DNA of 64,000 bases from Blastococcus sp. TF02A-30. GTDB lineage: Bacteria; Actinomycetota; Actinomycetes; Mycobacteriales; Geodermatophilaceae. A program made the translations under genes and the position numbers. Each line of letters begins with the position of its first letter. Position 1 is the stretch's first letter. The notes beneath the pieces were generated by a model. The model did no database searches and was not told the origin of the DNA. It worked only from the letters and a program-made list of their open reading frames with translations. Location of the stretch: contig NZ_QOHJ01000006.1 in assembly GCF_003319185.1 (NCBI RefSeq), positions 248,001 to 312,000 of the forward strand. The letters run 5' to 3'. Shown here piece after piece: positions 48,550 to 57,545 of the stretch.

Positions 48550-49245
48550 GTGCTCATCCGCTCGTTCCCCGCCGGCGCGTTCGGCACCAACTGCTACGCC
48601 GTGGCCTCGGGCCCGGGGCAGGAGTGCGTCGTCGTCGACCCGGGGATGGACGCCGTCGAGCCGCTGGCCCGGATGCTGGCCGAGGACGGTCTCAAGCCGG
48701 TCGCCGTCGTGCTGACCCACGGCCACCTCGACCACACGTTCTCGGTGCTGCCGGTGTGCGACGGCTACGACATCCCGGCCTACCTCCACCCGGCCGACTC
48801 CGGCATGCTCGCCGACCCGGCCCGCTGGCACGGTCCGCAGCTGGCCCCGCTGATCTCCGGCGTGCGGCTGCCCGACCCGTCGGAGGTGAAGAGCCTGGAC
48901 GACGGCGAGGTGCTGTCGCTGGCCGGCGTGGAGCTGACCGTGCGGCACGCGCCCGGGCACACGCAGGGTTCGGTGGTGTTCTCCCTCGACCTCGGTGAGG
49001 CCCCCGGGCTGCTGGCCGGCGACGTGCTGTTCGCCGGCTCGGTGGGCCGCGTCGACCTGCCCGGCGGCTCGTGGCACGCCATGCTGCGCTCCCTGCGCGA
49101 CGTCGTCCTGCCGCTGGACGACGAGACGGTGGTGCTGCCCGGGCACGGCCCGGCGACGACGATCGGCCGGGAGCGGGCGACCAACCCGTACCTGGCCGAG
49201 GCCGCGGCGGGCGAGGGCCCGGCGCCGAAGGGGCGGGGACTGTGA
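48550..49245 (+). CDS. Metallo-beta-lactamase-fold hydrolase (glyoxalase II-like)
   Basis: The 231-residue protein has the zinc motif [10 protein letters not shown], the second-site His in [28 protein letters not shown] and the final [11 protein letters not shown]. This pattern fits YcbL/GloB-like MBL enzymes of unknown substrate rather than true lactamases. The leaderless -10 fixes the GTG start. It overlaps hisS by 4 bases; the pair cyclophilin-MBL-hisS after relA is conserved in actinobacteria. Confidence 0.92.
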   Translation: MLIRSFPAGAFGTNCYAVASGPGQECVVVDPGMDAVEPLARMLAEDGLKPVAVVLTHGHLDHTFSVLPVCDGYDIPAYLHPADSGMLADPARWHGPQLAPLISGVRLPDPSEVKSLDDGEVLSLAGVELTVRHAPGHTQGSVVFSLDLGEAPGLLAGDVLFAGSVGRVDLPGGSWHAMLRSLRDVVLPLDDETVVLPGHGPATTIGRERATNPYLAEAAAGEGPAPKGRGL

Positions 49246-50504
49246 GCGGGCTGACCGCGCCGAAGGGCACCTTCGACACGCTGCCGCCGGACTCGGCGCG
49301 CTTCCTCGCCGTCCGGGACACGCTCACCGCGCCGCTGCGGCGGGCCGGCTACGGCTACGTGGAGACGCCGGTGTTCGAGGACACCGCCGTCTTCTCCCGC
49401 GGTGTGGGGGAGTCGACCGACGTCGTCACGAAGGAGATGTACACCTTCGCCGACCGCGGCGGCCGGTCGCTGACGCTGCGCCCGGAGCTCACCGCCGGGC
49501 TGATGCGCGCCTTCATCGAGCACCGGCTGCACACCGGTGCGCTGCCGGTGAAGCTGTGGACCGTCGGGACGGCGTTCCGCTACGAGCGGCCGCAGGCCGG
49601 GCGGTACCGGCACTTCACCCAGGTCGACTGCGAGGCGCTCGGCGTGGACGACCCTGCGCTGGACGCCGAGGTCGTGGCGCTGGGCGTGCAGGGCTTCCGC
49701 GACCTGGGGCTGACCGACTTCGAGCTGCTGCTCACCTCGCTCGGGGACGCGACCTGCCGGCCGCAGTACCGGGAGAAGCTGGTCGCCTTCCTCGAGAAGC
49801 TGGACCTGGACGAGGAGACCCGGCGGCGCGCGGAGATCAACCCGCTGCGGGTGCTCGACGACAAGCGGCCCGAGGTCCAGGCGCAGCTGGACGACGCGCC
49901 GCTGATGGTCGACCACCTGTCGGACTCCACGAAGGCGCACTACGACGCCGTCCGCCAGCACCTCACCGACCTCGGCGTCACCTGGACCGAGGCGCCGCGG
50001 CTGGTGCGCGGGCTGGACTACTACACCAAGACGACGTTCGAGTTCGTGCACTCCGGCCTCGGCGCGCAGTCGGCCATCGGCGGTGGCGGGCGCTACGACG
50101 GGCTGTCGGCGGCGCTCGGCGGGCCGGACGTCTCCGGCATCGGCTACGCGGTGGGCGTCGACCGGACGCTGCTCGCGGTGGAGGCCGAGGGGCTGACCAT
50201 CGGCGCGGTCGCCGGCGTCCAGGCGTTCGTCGTCCCGCTGGGCTCGGAGGCCAAGCAGCTGGCCGTGCGGCTGGTCGGGCAGCTCCGGCAGGCCGGCGTC
50301 GCGGCGGACACCGTGTACGGCGACCGCGGGCTCAAGGGCGCCATGAAGGCCGCCGACCGCTCGGGGGCCACGCACGTCGTCGTCATCGGGGAGCGGGACC
50401 TGGCCGAGGGCGTCGGCCAGCTCAAGGACATGCGCACCGGCGAGCAGCACGCCGTCCCCGTGGGGGAGCTGTTCGAGCAGGTTCGTGAAAGCGTGGGGGC
50501 ATGA
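49242..50504 (+). CDS. hisS: Histidyl-tRNA synthetase
   Basis: This class II synthetase charges tRNA-His. The 420-residue protein has motif 2 and active-site loops as [41 protein letters not shown], and the histidine motifs [14 protein letters not shown] and [10 protein letters not shown]. The C-terminal anticodon domain ends in [15 protein letters not shown] at 49242 overlaps the MBL gene stop, and the hisS stop overlaps the next gene's ATG. Confidence 0.97.
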   Translation: MSGLTAPKGTFDTLPPDSARFLAVRDTLTAPLRRAGYGYVETPVFEDTAVFSRGVGESTDVVTKEMYTFADRGGRSLTLRPELTAGLMRAFIEHRLHTGALPVKLWTVGTAFRYERPQAGRYRHFTQVDCEALGVDDPALDAEVVALGVQGFRDLGLTDFELLLTSLGDATCRPQYREKLVAFLEKLDLDEETRRRAEINPLRVLDDKRPEVQAQLDDAPLMVDHLSDSTKAHYDAVRQHLTDLGVTWTEAPRLVRGLDYYTKTTFEFVHSGLGAQSAIGGGGRYDGLSAALGGPDVSGIGYAVGVDRTLLAVEAEGLTIGAVAGVQAFVVPLGSEAKQLAVRLVGQLRQAGVAADTVYGDRGLKGAMKAADRSGATHVVVIGERDLAEGVGQLKDMRTGEQHAVPVGELFEQVRESVGA

Positions 50505-51490
50505 GCATGGAGCAGCGGCCGCTGGGCCGGACCGGGGCAGACGTCAGCGTGATCGGGCTGGGGACCTGGCAGCTCGGCGGGGACTGGGGCGACGTGTCCG
50601 AGGACGACGCCGCCGAGGTGCTCGACGCCGCGCTCGACGCCGGCGTGACCCTGCTCGACACCGCGGACGTCTACGGCGACGGCCGCTCCGAGGAGCGGAT
50701 CCGCAAGGCGCTGGCCCCGCGCGCGGACCGGCCCTTCGTCGCCACCAAGGCCGGCCGCCGCGCCGACCCCTTCGAGGCGGCGCAGTACACCCCCGAGAAC
50801 CTGCGGGCCTGGATCGACCGGTCCCGCCGCAACCTCGGCGTCGACACCCTCGACCTGGTGCAGCTGCACTGCCCGCCGACCGCGGTCTACTCCGACCAGC
50901 GGGTGTACGACGCGCTCGACTCGTTCGTCGAGGACGGCGCCATCGCGGCGTACGGGGTGAGCGTCGAGACCGTCGCCGAGGGCCTGACCGCGCTCGAGCA
51001 CCCGGGCGTGGCGACCATCCAGGTCATCCTCAACATCTTCCGGCGCAAGCCGCTGGAGGAGCTGCTGCCCGCCGCCCAGCGCGCCGGCGTCGGCGTCCTG
51101 GCCCGCGTGCCGCTGGCCAGCGGCCTGCTCACCGGCAAGTACGACGAGCAGACGACCTTCCCGGCCGACGACCACCGGAACTTCAACCGCAACGGCGAGG
51201 CCTTCGACGTCGGCGAGACCTTCGCCGGCGTGCCGTTCGAGGTCGGCGTCGCCGCCGCCCGCGAGGTGGCCGAGATCGCCGGCGACGCCGTCCCCACCGC
51301 CGCCTTCGCGCTGCGCTGGGTCATCGACCAGCCCGGCGTCACCACCGTCATCCCCGGGGCCCGCAACGTGACCCAGGTGCGCGGCAACGTCGCCGCCGCG
51401 TCGATGGCCCCGCTGTCGGACTCCCAGCTCGCCGACCTGGAGCGGGTGTACGACGAGCGCATCCGCGCCCACGTCCACGACCGCTGGTAA
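50501..51490 (+). CDS. Aldo/keto reductase
   Basis: The 329-residue NADPH-dependent TIM-barrel oxidoreductase has the active-site Asp and Tyr in [15 protein letters not shown], the Lys in FVATKAGRR, the His in LVQLHCPP, and the cofactor region [14 protein letters not shown]. It overlaps hisS by ATGA, so it is probably expressed with it, and sits 27 bases before aspS, breaking the usual hisS-aspS pair. The substrate is unknown. It has little in common with the second aldo-keto reductase at 60887 beyond fold motifs. Confidence 0.9.
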   Translation: MSMEQRPLGRTGADVSVIGLGTWQLGGDWGDVSEDDAAEVLDAALDAGVTLLDTADVYGDGRSEERIRKALAPRADRPFVATKAGRRADPFEAAQYTPENLRAWIDRSRRNLGVDTLDLVQLHCPPTAVYSDQRVYDALDSFVEDGAIAAYGVSVETVAEGLTALEHPGVATIQVILNIFRRKPLEELLPAAQRAGVGVLARVPLASGLLTGKYDEQTTFPADDHRNFNRNGEAFDVGETFAGVPFEVGVAAAREVAEIAGDAVPTAAFALRWVIDQPGVTTVIPGARNVTQVRGNVAAASMAPLSDSQLADLERVYDERIRAHVHDRW

Positions 51491-51517
51491 CCCACCCCAC
51501 CACCCGAAGGATCTCCC

Positions 51518-53293
51518 GTGCTCCGCACCCACGACGCCGGAACGCTGCGCGCGTCCGACGCCGGCACCACCGTCACCCTCGCCGGCTGGGTGGCCCGCCG
51601 CCGCGACCACGGCGGGGTGGTCTTCCTCGACCTGCGCGACGCCTCCGGGTACGTGCAGGTCGTCGTCCGCGAGGAGGAGGCCCACCACCTGCGCAACGAG
51701 TACTGCGTGCTCGTGACCGGTGAGGTGCGCCGCCGCCCCGAGGGCAACGAGAACCCGGAGCTGCCCACCGGTGAGATCGAGGTGGCCACCACCTCGCTCG
51801 AGGTGCTGTCGGCCTCCGCGCCGCTGCCGTTCCCGATCGAGACCGACCAGGCGGCGTCGGACGACGTCCGCTACAAGCACCGCTACCTCGACCTGCGCCG
51901 GCAGGGCCCGGCCCGGGTGCTGCGGCTGCGCTCGGAGATCAGCCGGATCGCCCGCGGCGTCATGGCCGGGCACGGGTTCACCGAGGTGGAGACGCCGAAC
52001 CTCACCCGGTCCACGCCCGAGGGCGCCCGCGACTTCCTGGTGCCGGTCCGCCTCCAGCAGGGCAAGTGGTACGCGCTGCCGCAGTCGCCGCAGCTGTTCA
52101 AGCAGCTGCTGATGATCGGCGGGCTGGAGCGGTACTACCAGATCGCGCGCTGCTTCCGGGACGAGGACTTCCGCGCCGACCGCCAGCCGGAGTTCACCCA
52201 GCTCGACTTCGAGATGAGCTTCGTCGAGCGCGACGACGTGCTCGCCGTCGTCCAGGACGTCGTGACGGCGCTGTGGCGCGAGCTGGCCGGGCACGAGGTC
52301 GGCGAGATCCCGCGGATGACCTACCGGGAGGCGATGGACCGGTTCGGGTCGGACAAGCCCGACCTGCGCTTCGGCATCGAGCTGACCGAGCTGACCTCCT
52401 ACTTCGCCGGGACCCCGTTCCGCGTGTTCCAGGCGCCCTACGTCGGTGCCGTGGTCATGCCCGGCGGCGGCTCCCAGCCGCGGCGCGCCTTCGACGCCTG
52501 GCAGGACTGGGCGAAGTCCCGGGGGGCGCGCGGCCTGGCCTACGTGACCATCGCCGAGGACGGCACGCTGGGCGGCCCGGTCGCCAAGAACATCTCCGAG
52601 GCCGAGCGCGAGGGCCTGGTGGCCGCCGTCGGCGCGCAGCCCGGCGACTGCGTCTTCTTCGCCGCCGGCCAGCGCCGCTCCTCGCAGGAGCTGCTGGGCG
52701 CCGCGCGCAACGAGATCGCCAAGCGGCTGGAGCTCATCGAGCCGGGGTCGTGGTCGTTCCTGTTCGTCGTCGACTTCCCGATGTTCGAGGAGACCGAGGA
52801 CGGCGACTGGACGTTCATGCACCACCCGTTCACCTCGCCCACGCCCGAGTGGCGGGAGCGCTTCGCCGAGGACAAGGGCGCGGCGCTCTCGGACGCCTAC
52901 GACCTGGTGGTCAACGGCAACGAGCTGGCCAGCGGCTCGGTCCGCATCCACGACGCGGACCTGCAGGAGCGGGTGTTCGAGACGCTCGGCATGTCCCGCG
53001 AGGAGGCCCGCGAGCGGTTCGGGTTCTTCCTTGAGGCCTTCGCCTACGGCCCGCCGCCGCACGCCGGGGCCGCGCTGGGCTGGGACCGGCTGACCGCCCT
53101 GCTGGCCGGGGTGGAGTCGATCCGCGAGGTCATCGCGTTCCCGAAGACCGGCGCCGGGTTCGACCCGCTCACCGGTGCGCCCACGCCGATCACGGAGGCG
53201 CAGCGCAAGGAGGCCGGCATCGACGCGAAGCCGGAGGAGCCGGCGCTGCCCGGCGAGCCGGGGGCGCCCGGCCCGTCCGACCCGACGAAGTAG
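51518..53293 (+). CDS. aspS: Aspartyl-tRNA synthetase
   Basis: This bacterial-type class II synthetase charges tRNA-Asp. The 591-residue protein has the N-terminal OB anticodon domain ([19 protein letters not shown]), motif 2 ([20 protein letters not shown]), the GAD insertion typical of bacterial AspRS, and motif 3 ([13 protein letters not shown]). GTG at 51518 has GAAGGA upstream. No gatCAB genes are in the window, so whether it is discriminating or not cannot be decided here. The C-terminus ends in a Pro/Gly tail. Confidence 0.96.
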   Translation: MLRTHDAGTLRASDAGTTVTLAGWVARRRDHGGVVFLDLRDASGYVQVVVREEEAHHLRNEYCVLVTGEVRRRPEGNENPELPTGEIEVATTSLEVLSASAPLPFPIETDQAASDDVRYKHRYLDLRRQGPARVLRLRSEISRIARGVMAGHGFTEVETPNLTRSTPEGARDFLVPVRLQQGKWYALPQSPQLFKQLLMIGGLERYYQIARCFRDEDFRADRQPEFTQLDFEMSFVERDDVLAVVQDVVTALWRELAGHEVGEIPRMTYREAMDRFGSDKPDLRFGIELTELTSYFAGTPFRVFQAPYVGAVVMPGGGSQPRRAFDAWQDWAKSRGARGLAYVTIAEDGTLGGPVAKNISEAEREGLVAAVGAQPGDCVFFAAGQRRSSQELLGAARNEIAKRLELIEPGSWSFLFVVDFPMFEETEDGDWTFMHHPFTSPTPEWRERFAEDKGAALSDAYDLVVNGNELASGSVRIHDADLQERVFETLGMSREEARERFGFFLEAFAYGPPPHAGAALGWDRLTALLAGVESIREVIAFPKTGAGFDPLTGAPTPITEAQRKEAGIDAKPEEPALPGEPGAPGPSDPTK

Positions 53294-53316
53294 CGGCCGG
53301 CCCGGGCCGTTCCCCT

Positions 53317-53322
53317 TAGGGT
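53317..53322 (+). promoter_or_regulatory. -10 element of the class V aminotransferase gene, likely leaderless
   Basis: TAGGGT ends 6 bases before the ATG at 53329. Confidence 0.5.
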
Positions 53323-53328
53323 GCGGGC

Positions 53329-54420
53329 ATGCCGTTGCGTGCCCGCACCCTGCTCGGTCCCGGTCCCTCCAACCCGTACCCGGAGGCCACCGCGGCGCTC
53401 GGGTTCCCGCTCCTGGGGCACCTGGACCCGCTCTTCCTTCAGGTGCTGGACGAGACCTCCGACCGGCTGCGGGCCGTCTTCGGGACGGCGAACCGGCGGA
53501 CGCTGCCGCTGTCGGCGACCGGCTCGGCCGGTATGGAGGCCGCGTTCGTCAACACCGTGGGCCCGGGCGACGTCGTCGTCGTCGCGGTGAACGGGCTGTT
53601 CGGGCAGCGGATGACCGACGTCGCCGCCCGGTGCGGCGCCGAGGTCGTCGCCGTCGAGCACGAGTGGGGCCGGCCGGTCGACGCCGAGCGCGTGCTGGCC
53701 GCGCACCCCGCACCGAAGCTCATCGCGGCCGTGCACGCCGAGACCTCGACCGGTGTCCGCTCCGACCTCGAGCCGCTGGCCGCCGGCAAGGGCGACGCCC
53801 TGCTGCTGGCGGACTGCGTGACCTCGCTCGGCGGCATCCCGGTGCGGCTGGACGAGTGGGGCGTGGACCTGGCCTACGCGGGCTCGCAGAAGTGCCTGGG
53901 GGTGCCCCCGGGCCTGGCGCCGTTCACCATCTCCGACCGCGCGTGGGAGCGGCGGATCGAGAAGCCGCAGAGCTGGTACCTCGACCTCGGCATGCTCGGC
54001 GGGTACGCCGGCGAGGCCGCGGGTTCGGGTGGCCGGACCTACCACCACACGGCCCCGACCGGGATGGTCGTCTCGCTGCACGCCGGGCTCGGGCGGATCC
54101 TCGAGGAGGGGCTCGACGCGGTGCACGCGCGGCACGCCGAGGCGGGCCGGCTGCTGCACGAGGGGCTGCAGGAGCTGGGTCTCGAGCTGTTCGCCGCCGA
54201 GGGGCACCGGCTCCCGGAGCTGACCACGGTGAAGGTGCCCGACGGCGTGGACCCGGCCGCCGTGCGCAAGGAGCTCCTGGAGCGCTACGACCTGGAGATC
54301 GGGGCCGGCGCGGGCGCGTACGCGGCCACCGTGTGGCGGATCGGCCTCATGGGGCCCAACGCCGCGCCGGACAAGGTGGCCCTCGTGCTGGCCGCGCTGA
54401 AGGACGTCCTCGGCCGCTGA
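53329..54420 (+). CDS. Class V aminotransferase (alanine/serine-glyoxylate type)
   Basis: The 363-residue fold type I PLP enzyme shows LLGPGPSNPYPEA at the start, SATGSAGMEAAFVN for phosphate binding, LLADCVTSLGG with the cofactor Asp, and the PLP lysine in AYAGSQKCLGVPPGLAPF. The C-terminus IGAGAGAYAATVWRIGLMG is typical of alanine-glyoxylate and serine-pyruvate aminotransferases. Which amino donor it uses is not visible. The leaderless -10 fixes the start. A hairpin follows at 54429. Confidence 0.92.
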   Translation: MPLRARTLLGPGPSNPYPEATAALGFPLLGHLDPLFLQVLDETSDRLRAVFGTANRRTLPLSATGSAGMEAAFVNTVGPGDVVVVAVNGLFGQRMTDVAARCGAEVVAVEHEWGRPVDAERVLAAHPAPKLIAAVHAETSTGVRSDLEPLAAGKGDALLLADCVTSLGGIPVRLDEWGVDLAYAGSQKCLGVPPGLAPFTISDRAWERRIEKPQSWYLDLGMLGGYAGEAAGSGGRTYHHTAPTGMVVSLHAGLGRILEEGLDAVHARHAEAGRLLHEGLQELGLELFAAEGHRLPELTTVKVPDGVDPAAVRKELLERYDLEIGAGAGAYAATVWRIGLMGPNAAPDKVALVLAALKDVLGR

Positions 54421-54428
54421 CCCGGGTC

Positions 54429-54452
54429 GATCATCGCCGGACGGCGGTGATC
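54429..54452 (+). terminator. Hairpin after the aminotransferase gene
   Basis: The arm 54429-54439 pairs with 54442-54452 with one G-T pair; it lies 8 bases past the stop and just before the signalling island. Confidence 0.45.
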
Positions 54453-54493
54453 ACGGGGGACCGGCGGGTGGGAGGGGTGCCAGACTGCTGCGC

Positions 54494-55825
54494 GTGCTGC
54501 CCAGCACGCGCTACGCCCGCAGCGGTGAGCTGTCCATCGCCTACCAGGTGGTCGGGGACGGCCCGCTGGACCTCGTCGCCGCCCCGGGCTTCATCTCCCA
54601 CCTCGACTGGAACTGGCAGGAGCCCGCGCTGCGCCGGTTCCTGCAGCGCCTGGCGGAGTTCAGCCGGCTGATCCTGTTCGACAAGCGCGGCACCGGGCTG
54701 TCGGACCCGGTGCCCGGCCCGGCCACCCTCGAGGAGCGCACCGACGACCTGCGCGCGGTGATGGACGCCGCCGGCTCCGAGCGCGCCGCCCTGCTCGGCG
54801 TCTCCGAGGGTGGCGCGATGGCGATGCTGTTCGCCGCCCAGCACCCCGAGCGCACCCGGGCGCTGGTGCTGTACGGCGCCTACCCCCGCATCGTCCGCGC
54901 CCCCGACTTCCCCGAGGGCGTGGACGCCGAGGTGATGGCCGCGATGCTGAGCCGGCTGGTCGAGCGCTGGGGCGAGGGTTCCGGTCTGGGCGCGTGGGCG
55001 CCCGACCACCGCCAGGACCCCGCGCTGCGGGCGTGGTGGGGCACCCTGCAGCGGATGGGTGCCAGCCCCGGCATGGCGCGGCGCATGTTCGAGCTGTACC
55101 CGCGCATCGACCTCCGCGATGTCCTCGGGACCATCCGCGTGCCGACCCTGGTGCTGCACCGGCGCGGGGACCGGATGATCCCCCTCGGCGTCGGCCGCTA
55201 CCTGGCCGAGCACATCGCCGGCGCCCGGATGGTCGAGCTGGACGGCGCCGACCACCTGTTCTTCCTCGGGGACACCGAGACGCCGCTGGCCGAGATCGAG
55301 GGGTTCCTCACCGGCAGCCGCCCGGCGCCGGACCCGGGGGGCACGGTGCTGGCCACCGTGCTGTTCGCCGACGTCGCCGGCTCCACCGAGCTGGCCGCAC
55401 GGGTCGGCGACGCCGCGTGGCGCGGCATCCGGCAGCGGTTCCTCGACCTGGTCCGGGCCGAGCTGGACCGCTACGGCGGGGCGGAGGTCGACGTCGCCGG
55501 CGACGGGCTGCTCGCCACCTTCCCCGGGCCGGCCCGGGCCATCCGCTGCGCGCTGGCGATGCAGGAGGCGGCCGGTGCCGCCGGTGTGCGGCTGCGGGTG
55601 GGCGTGCACGCGGGTGAGGTGCAGCGGCTCGACGGCGGGCAGGTCGCCGGCCTCGCCGTGCACATCGGCGCGCGGGTGATGGCCGAGGCGGAGCCGGGCG
55701 AGGTGCTGGTCTCGGGCACCGTGAAGGACCTCGTCGTGGGGTCGGGGCTCGCCTTCGCCGAGCGCGGGGTGCGGACGCTGCGCGGGGTGCCGGGCAGCTG
55801 GCCGCTGTTCGCCGCGGCCGGCTGA
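54494..55825 (+). CDS. Alpha/beta-hydrolase fused to a class III nucleotide cyclase domain
   Basis: The 443-residue two-domain protein has an N-terminal alpha/beta-hydrolase (residues 1-275). Its nucleophile elbow is GVSEGG, and a possible acid and His lie in RRGDRMIP and DGADHLFF. The C-terminal class III cyclase (about 285-443) has metal ligands Asp293 in LFADVAGST and Asp337 in VAGDGLL. The residue that is usually the adenine-binding Lys is Asp333, and the usual transition-state Asn is His390, while Arg394 is kept. Cyclase activity or base specificity may therefore be altered. A CAGACT hexamer 7 bases before the GTG is a weak promoter candidate. Confidence 0.88.
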   Translation: MLPSTRYARSGELSIAYQVVGDGPLDLVAAPGFISHLDWNWQEPALRRFLQRLAEFSRLILFDKRGTGLSDPVPGPATLEERTDDLRAVMDAAGSERAALLGVSEGGAMAMLFAAQHPERTRALVLYGAYPRIVRAPDFPEGVDAEVMAAMLSRLVERWGEGSGLGAWAPDHRQDPALRAWWGTLQRMGASPGMARRMFELYPRIDLRDVLGTIRVPTLVLHRRGDRMIPLGVGRYLAEHIAGARMVELDGADHLFFLGDTETPLAEIEGFLTGSRPAPDPGGTVLATVLFADVAGSTELAARVGDAAWRGIRQRFLDLVRAELDRYGGAEVDVAGDGLLATFPGPARAIRCALAMQEAAGAAGVRLRVGVHAGEVQRLDGGQVAGLAVHIGARVMAEAEPGEVLVSGTVKDLVVGSGLAFAERGVRTLRGVPGSWPLFAAAG

Positions 55826-55904
55826 GCGCCGTCCTCCGGCCCTTCTCAGCAGCGGCGGAACAGGCGTACGGTCCGCGCAGCCGCCCGACGGAGCGGAGGA
55901 CCCC

Positions 55905-57545
55905 ATGGGCCAGCCGGTGCTGCTCGCCGTGGACGACGACGCGCCCGTGCTGGCCGCGGTCGAGCGCGACCTGAGGTCCCGCTACGCCGAGCACTACCAG
56001 GTCCTCGCCGCCTCCTCGGGCGAGCAGGCGCTGGACCTGCTGCACCGGCTGCGGCTGCGCGAGGAACCGGTCGCGCTGCTGCTGGTGGACGAGCGCATGC
56101 CCGGCATGAGCGGCACCGAGTTCCTCACCGCGTCGCGCCGGCTCTACCCGGAGGCGCGCCGGGTGCTGCTCACCGCCTACGCCGACACCGACGCCGCCAT
56201 CCGCGCCATCAACGACGCCGAGGTGCAGCACTACCTGCTCAAGCCCTGGGACCCGCCCGAGGACCGGCTCTACCCGGTCCTGGACGACCTGCTGGAGACC
56301 TGGCGGCGGCCGGCGCCGGCCGCGAACCTCCGGCTGATCGGCGACCGGTGGTCCCCGTCGACGCACGAGGTGCGCCAGTTCCTCGCCCGCAACCTGGTTC
56401 CCTACCGGTGGCTGGACGTGGAGACCGACGCGGCGGCGCGCGAGCTGCTGGACGTGGCCCGGGTGGACGCCGGCGAGCTGCCGGTCCTCGTGCTGGAGGA
56501 CGGGGACGTGCTGGCCCGGCCCGACCTGCACGAGGTGGCGCAGCGGATCGGCCTGCACGTCCGGGCCGACCGGGACGCCTACGACCTGGTCATCGCCGGC
56601 GCCGGTCCGGCCGGGCTGGCCGCCGCGGTGTACGGGGCGTCGGAGGGACTGGCCACGCTGCTGCTGGAGTGCAGCGCCCCCGGCGGCCAGGCGGGGACGA
56701 CCACGCGGATCGAGAACTACCTCGGCTTCCCGGTGGGGCTCTCCGGCGCCGACCTCACGCTGCGCGCGCGGGAGCAGGCGATCCGCTTCGGTGCCGAGAT
56801 GCTGGTGCCGAGCGAGGCCGTCGGCCTGGAGCGTGCCGACCCGTACACCGTCGTCCGCCTGGCCGACGGCGGTGAGGTGAGCGCCTCGGCGCTGGTCATC
56901 GCCTCCGGCGTCACCTACCGCACGCTCGACGTGCCCGGCGCCGCGGCGCTGACCGGCATGGGCGTCTACTACGGCGCCGGGCGCGCGGAGGCGGTCGACC
57001 ACAGCGGCGGTTCGGTGTTCGTGGTCGGCGGGGGGAACTCGGCCGGGCAGGCGGCGGTGTTCCTGTCCGCGTTCGCCGCCTCCGTCACCGTGCTGGTCCG
57101 CGGGGACGACCTGACGAGCACCATGTCGCGCTACCTCATCGACCGGATCGAGGCCTCGGAGCGGATCACCGTCGCCCACCGGACGGAGGTCGCCGGCGTG
57201 CTGGGGGAGCGGCGGGTGGAGGGGCTGCGGCTGCGGTCGGGCACGGACGAGCAGGAGGTGCCCGCCGACGCGCTGTTCGTCTTCGTGGGCCAGGCGCCGC
57301 GCACCGGCTGGCTGGAGGGTGTGGTGCGCCGCGACGAGCGCGGCTTCCTGCTCACCGGAGCGGAGCTGGGCCAGCCCCCGGAGGGCTGGCCGCTGCCGGT
57401 GCCGCCGCTGCCCCTGGAGACCTCGGTGCCGCGGGTGTTCGCGGCCGGCGACGTCCGCAGGGGATCGATCAAGCGGATCGCCTCCGCCGTCGGCGAGGGG
57501 GCGATGGCGGTCAGCTTCGCGCACGAGCGCCTGGCCGGGCGGTGA
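55905..57545 (+). CDS. Response regulator fused to a thioredoxin-reductase-like flavoprotein
   Basis: The 546-residue protein has three parts. Residues 1-130 are a receiver with acidic triad DDD at 10-12, phosphoacceptor Asp62 in LLVDERMPG, Thr in LLTAY and Lys in YLLKPWD. Residues 140-220 resemble a glutaredoxin-like fold with SPST (150-153) where CPxC would be. Residues 227-546 are a FAD/NADPH reductase with GAGPAG (232-237), GGQAGTTTRIENYLGFP, GGGNSAGQAA and FAAGDVRRGSIKR. The two redox cysteines of thioredoxin reductase are missing; GVYYGAG occupies that place. ATG has GGAGGA upstream. It overlaps the kinase gene by 4 bases. Confidence 0.9.
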   Translation: MGQPVLLAVDDDAPVLAAVERDLRSRYAEHYQVLAASSGEQALDLLHRLRLREEPVALLLVDERMPGMSGTEFLTASRRLYPEARRVLLTAYADTDAAIRAINDAEVQHYLLKPWDPPEDRLYPVLDDLLETWRRPAPAANLRLIGDRWSPSTHEVRQFLARNLVPYRWLDVETDAAARELLDVARVDAGELPVLVLEDGDVLARPDLHEVAQRIGLHVRADRDAYDLVIAGAGPAGLAAAVYGASEGLATLLLECSAPGGQAGTTTRIENYLGFPVGLSGADLTLRAREQAIRFGAEMLVPSEAVGLERADPYTVVRLADGGEVSASALVIASGVTYRTLDVPGAAALTGMGVYYGAGRAEAVDHSGGSVFVVGGGNSAGQAAVFLSAFAASVTVLVRGDDLTSTMSRYLIDRIEASERITVAHRTEVAGVLGERRVEGLRLRSGTDEQEVPADALFVFVGQAPRTGWLEGVVRRDERGFLLTGAELGQPPEGWPLPVPPLPLETSVPRVFAAGDVRRGSIKRIASAVGEGAMAVSFAHERLAGR

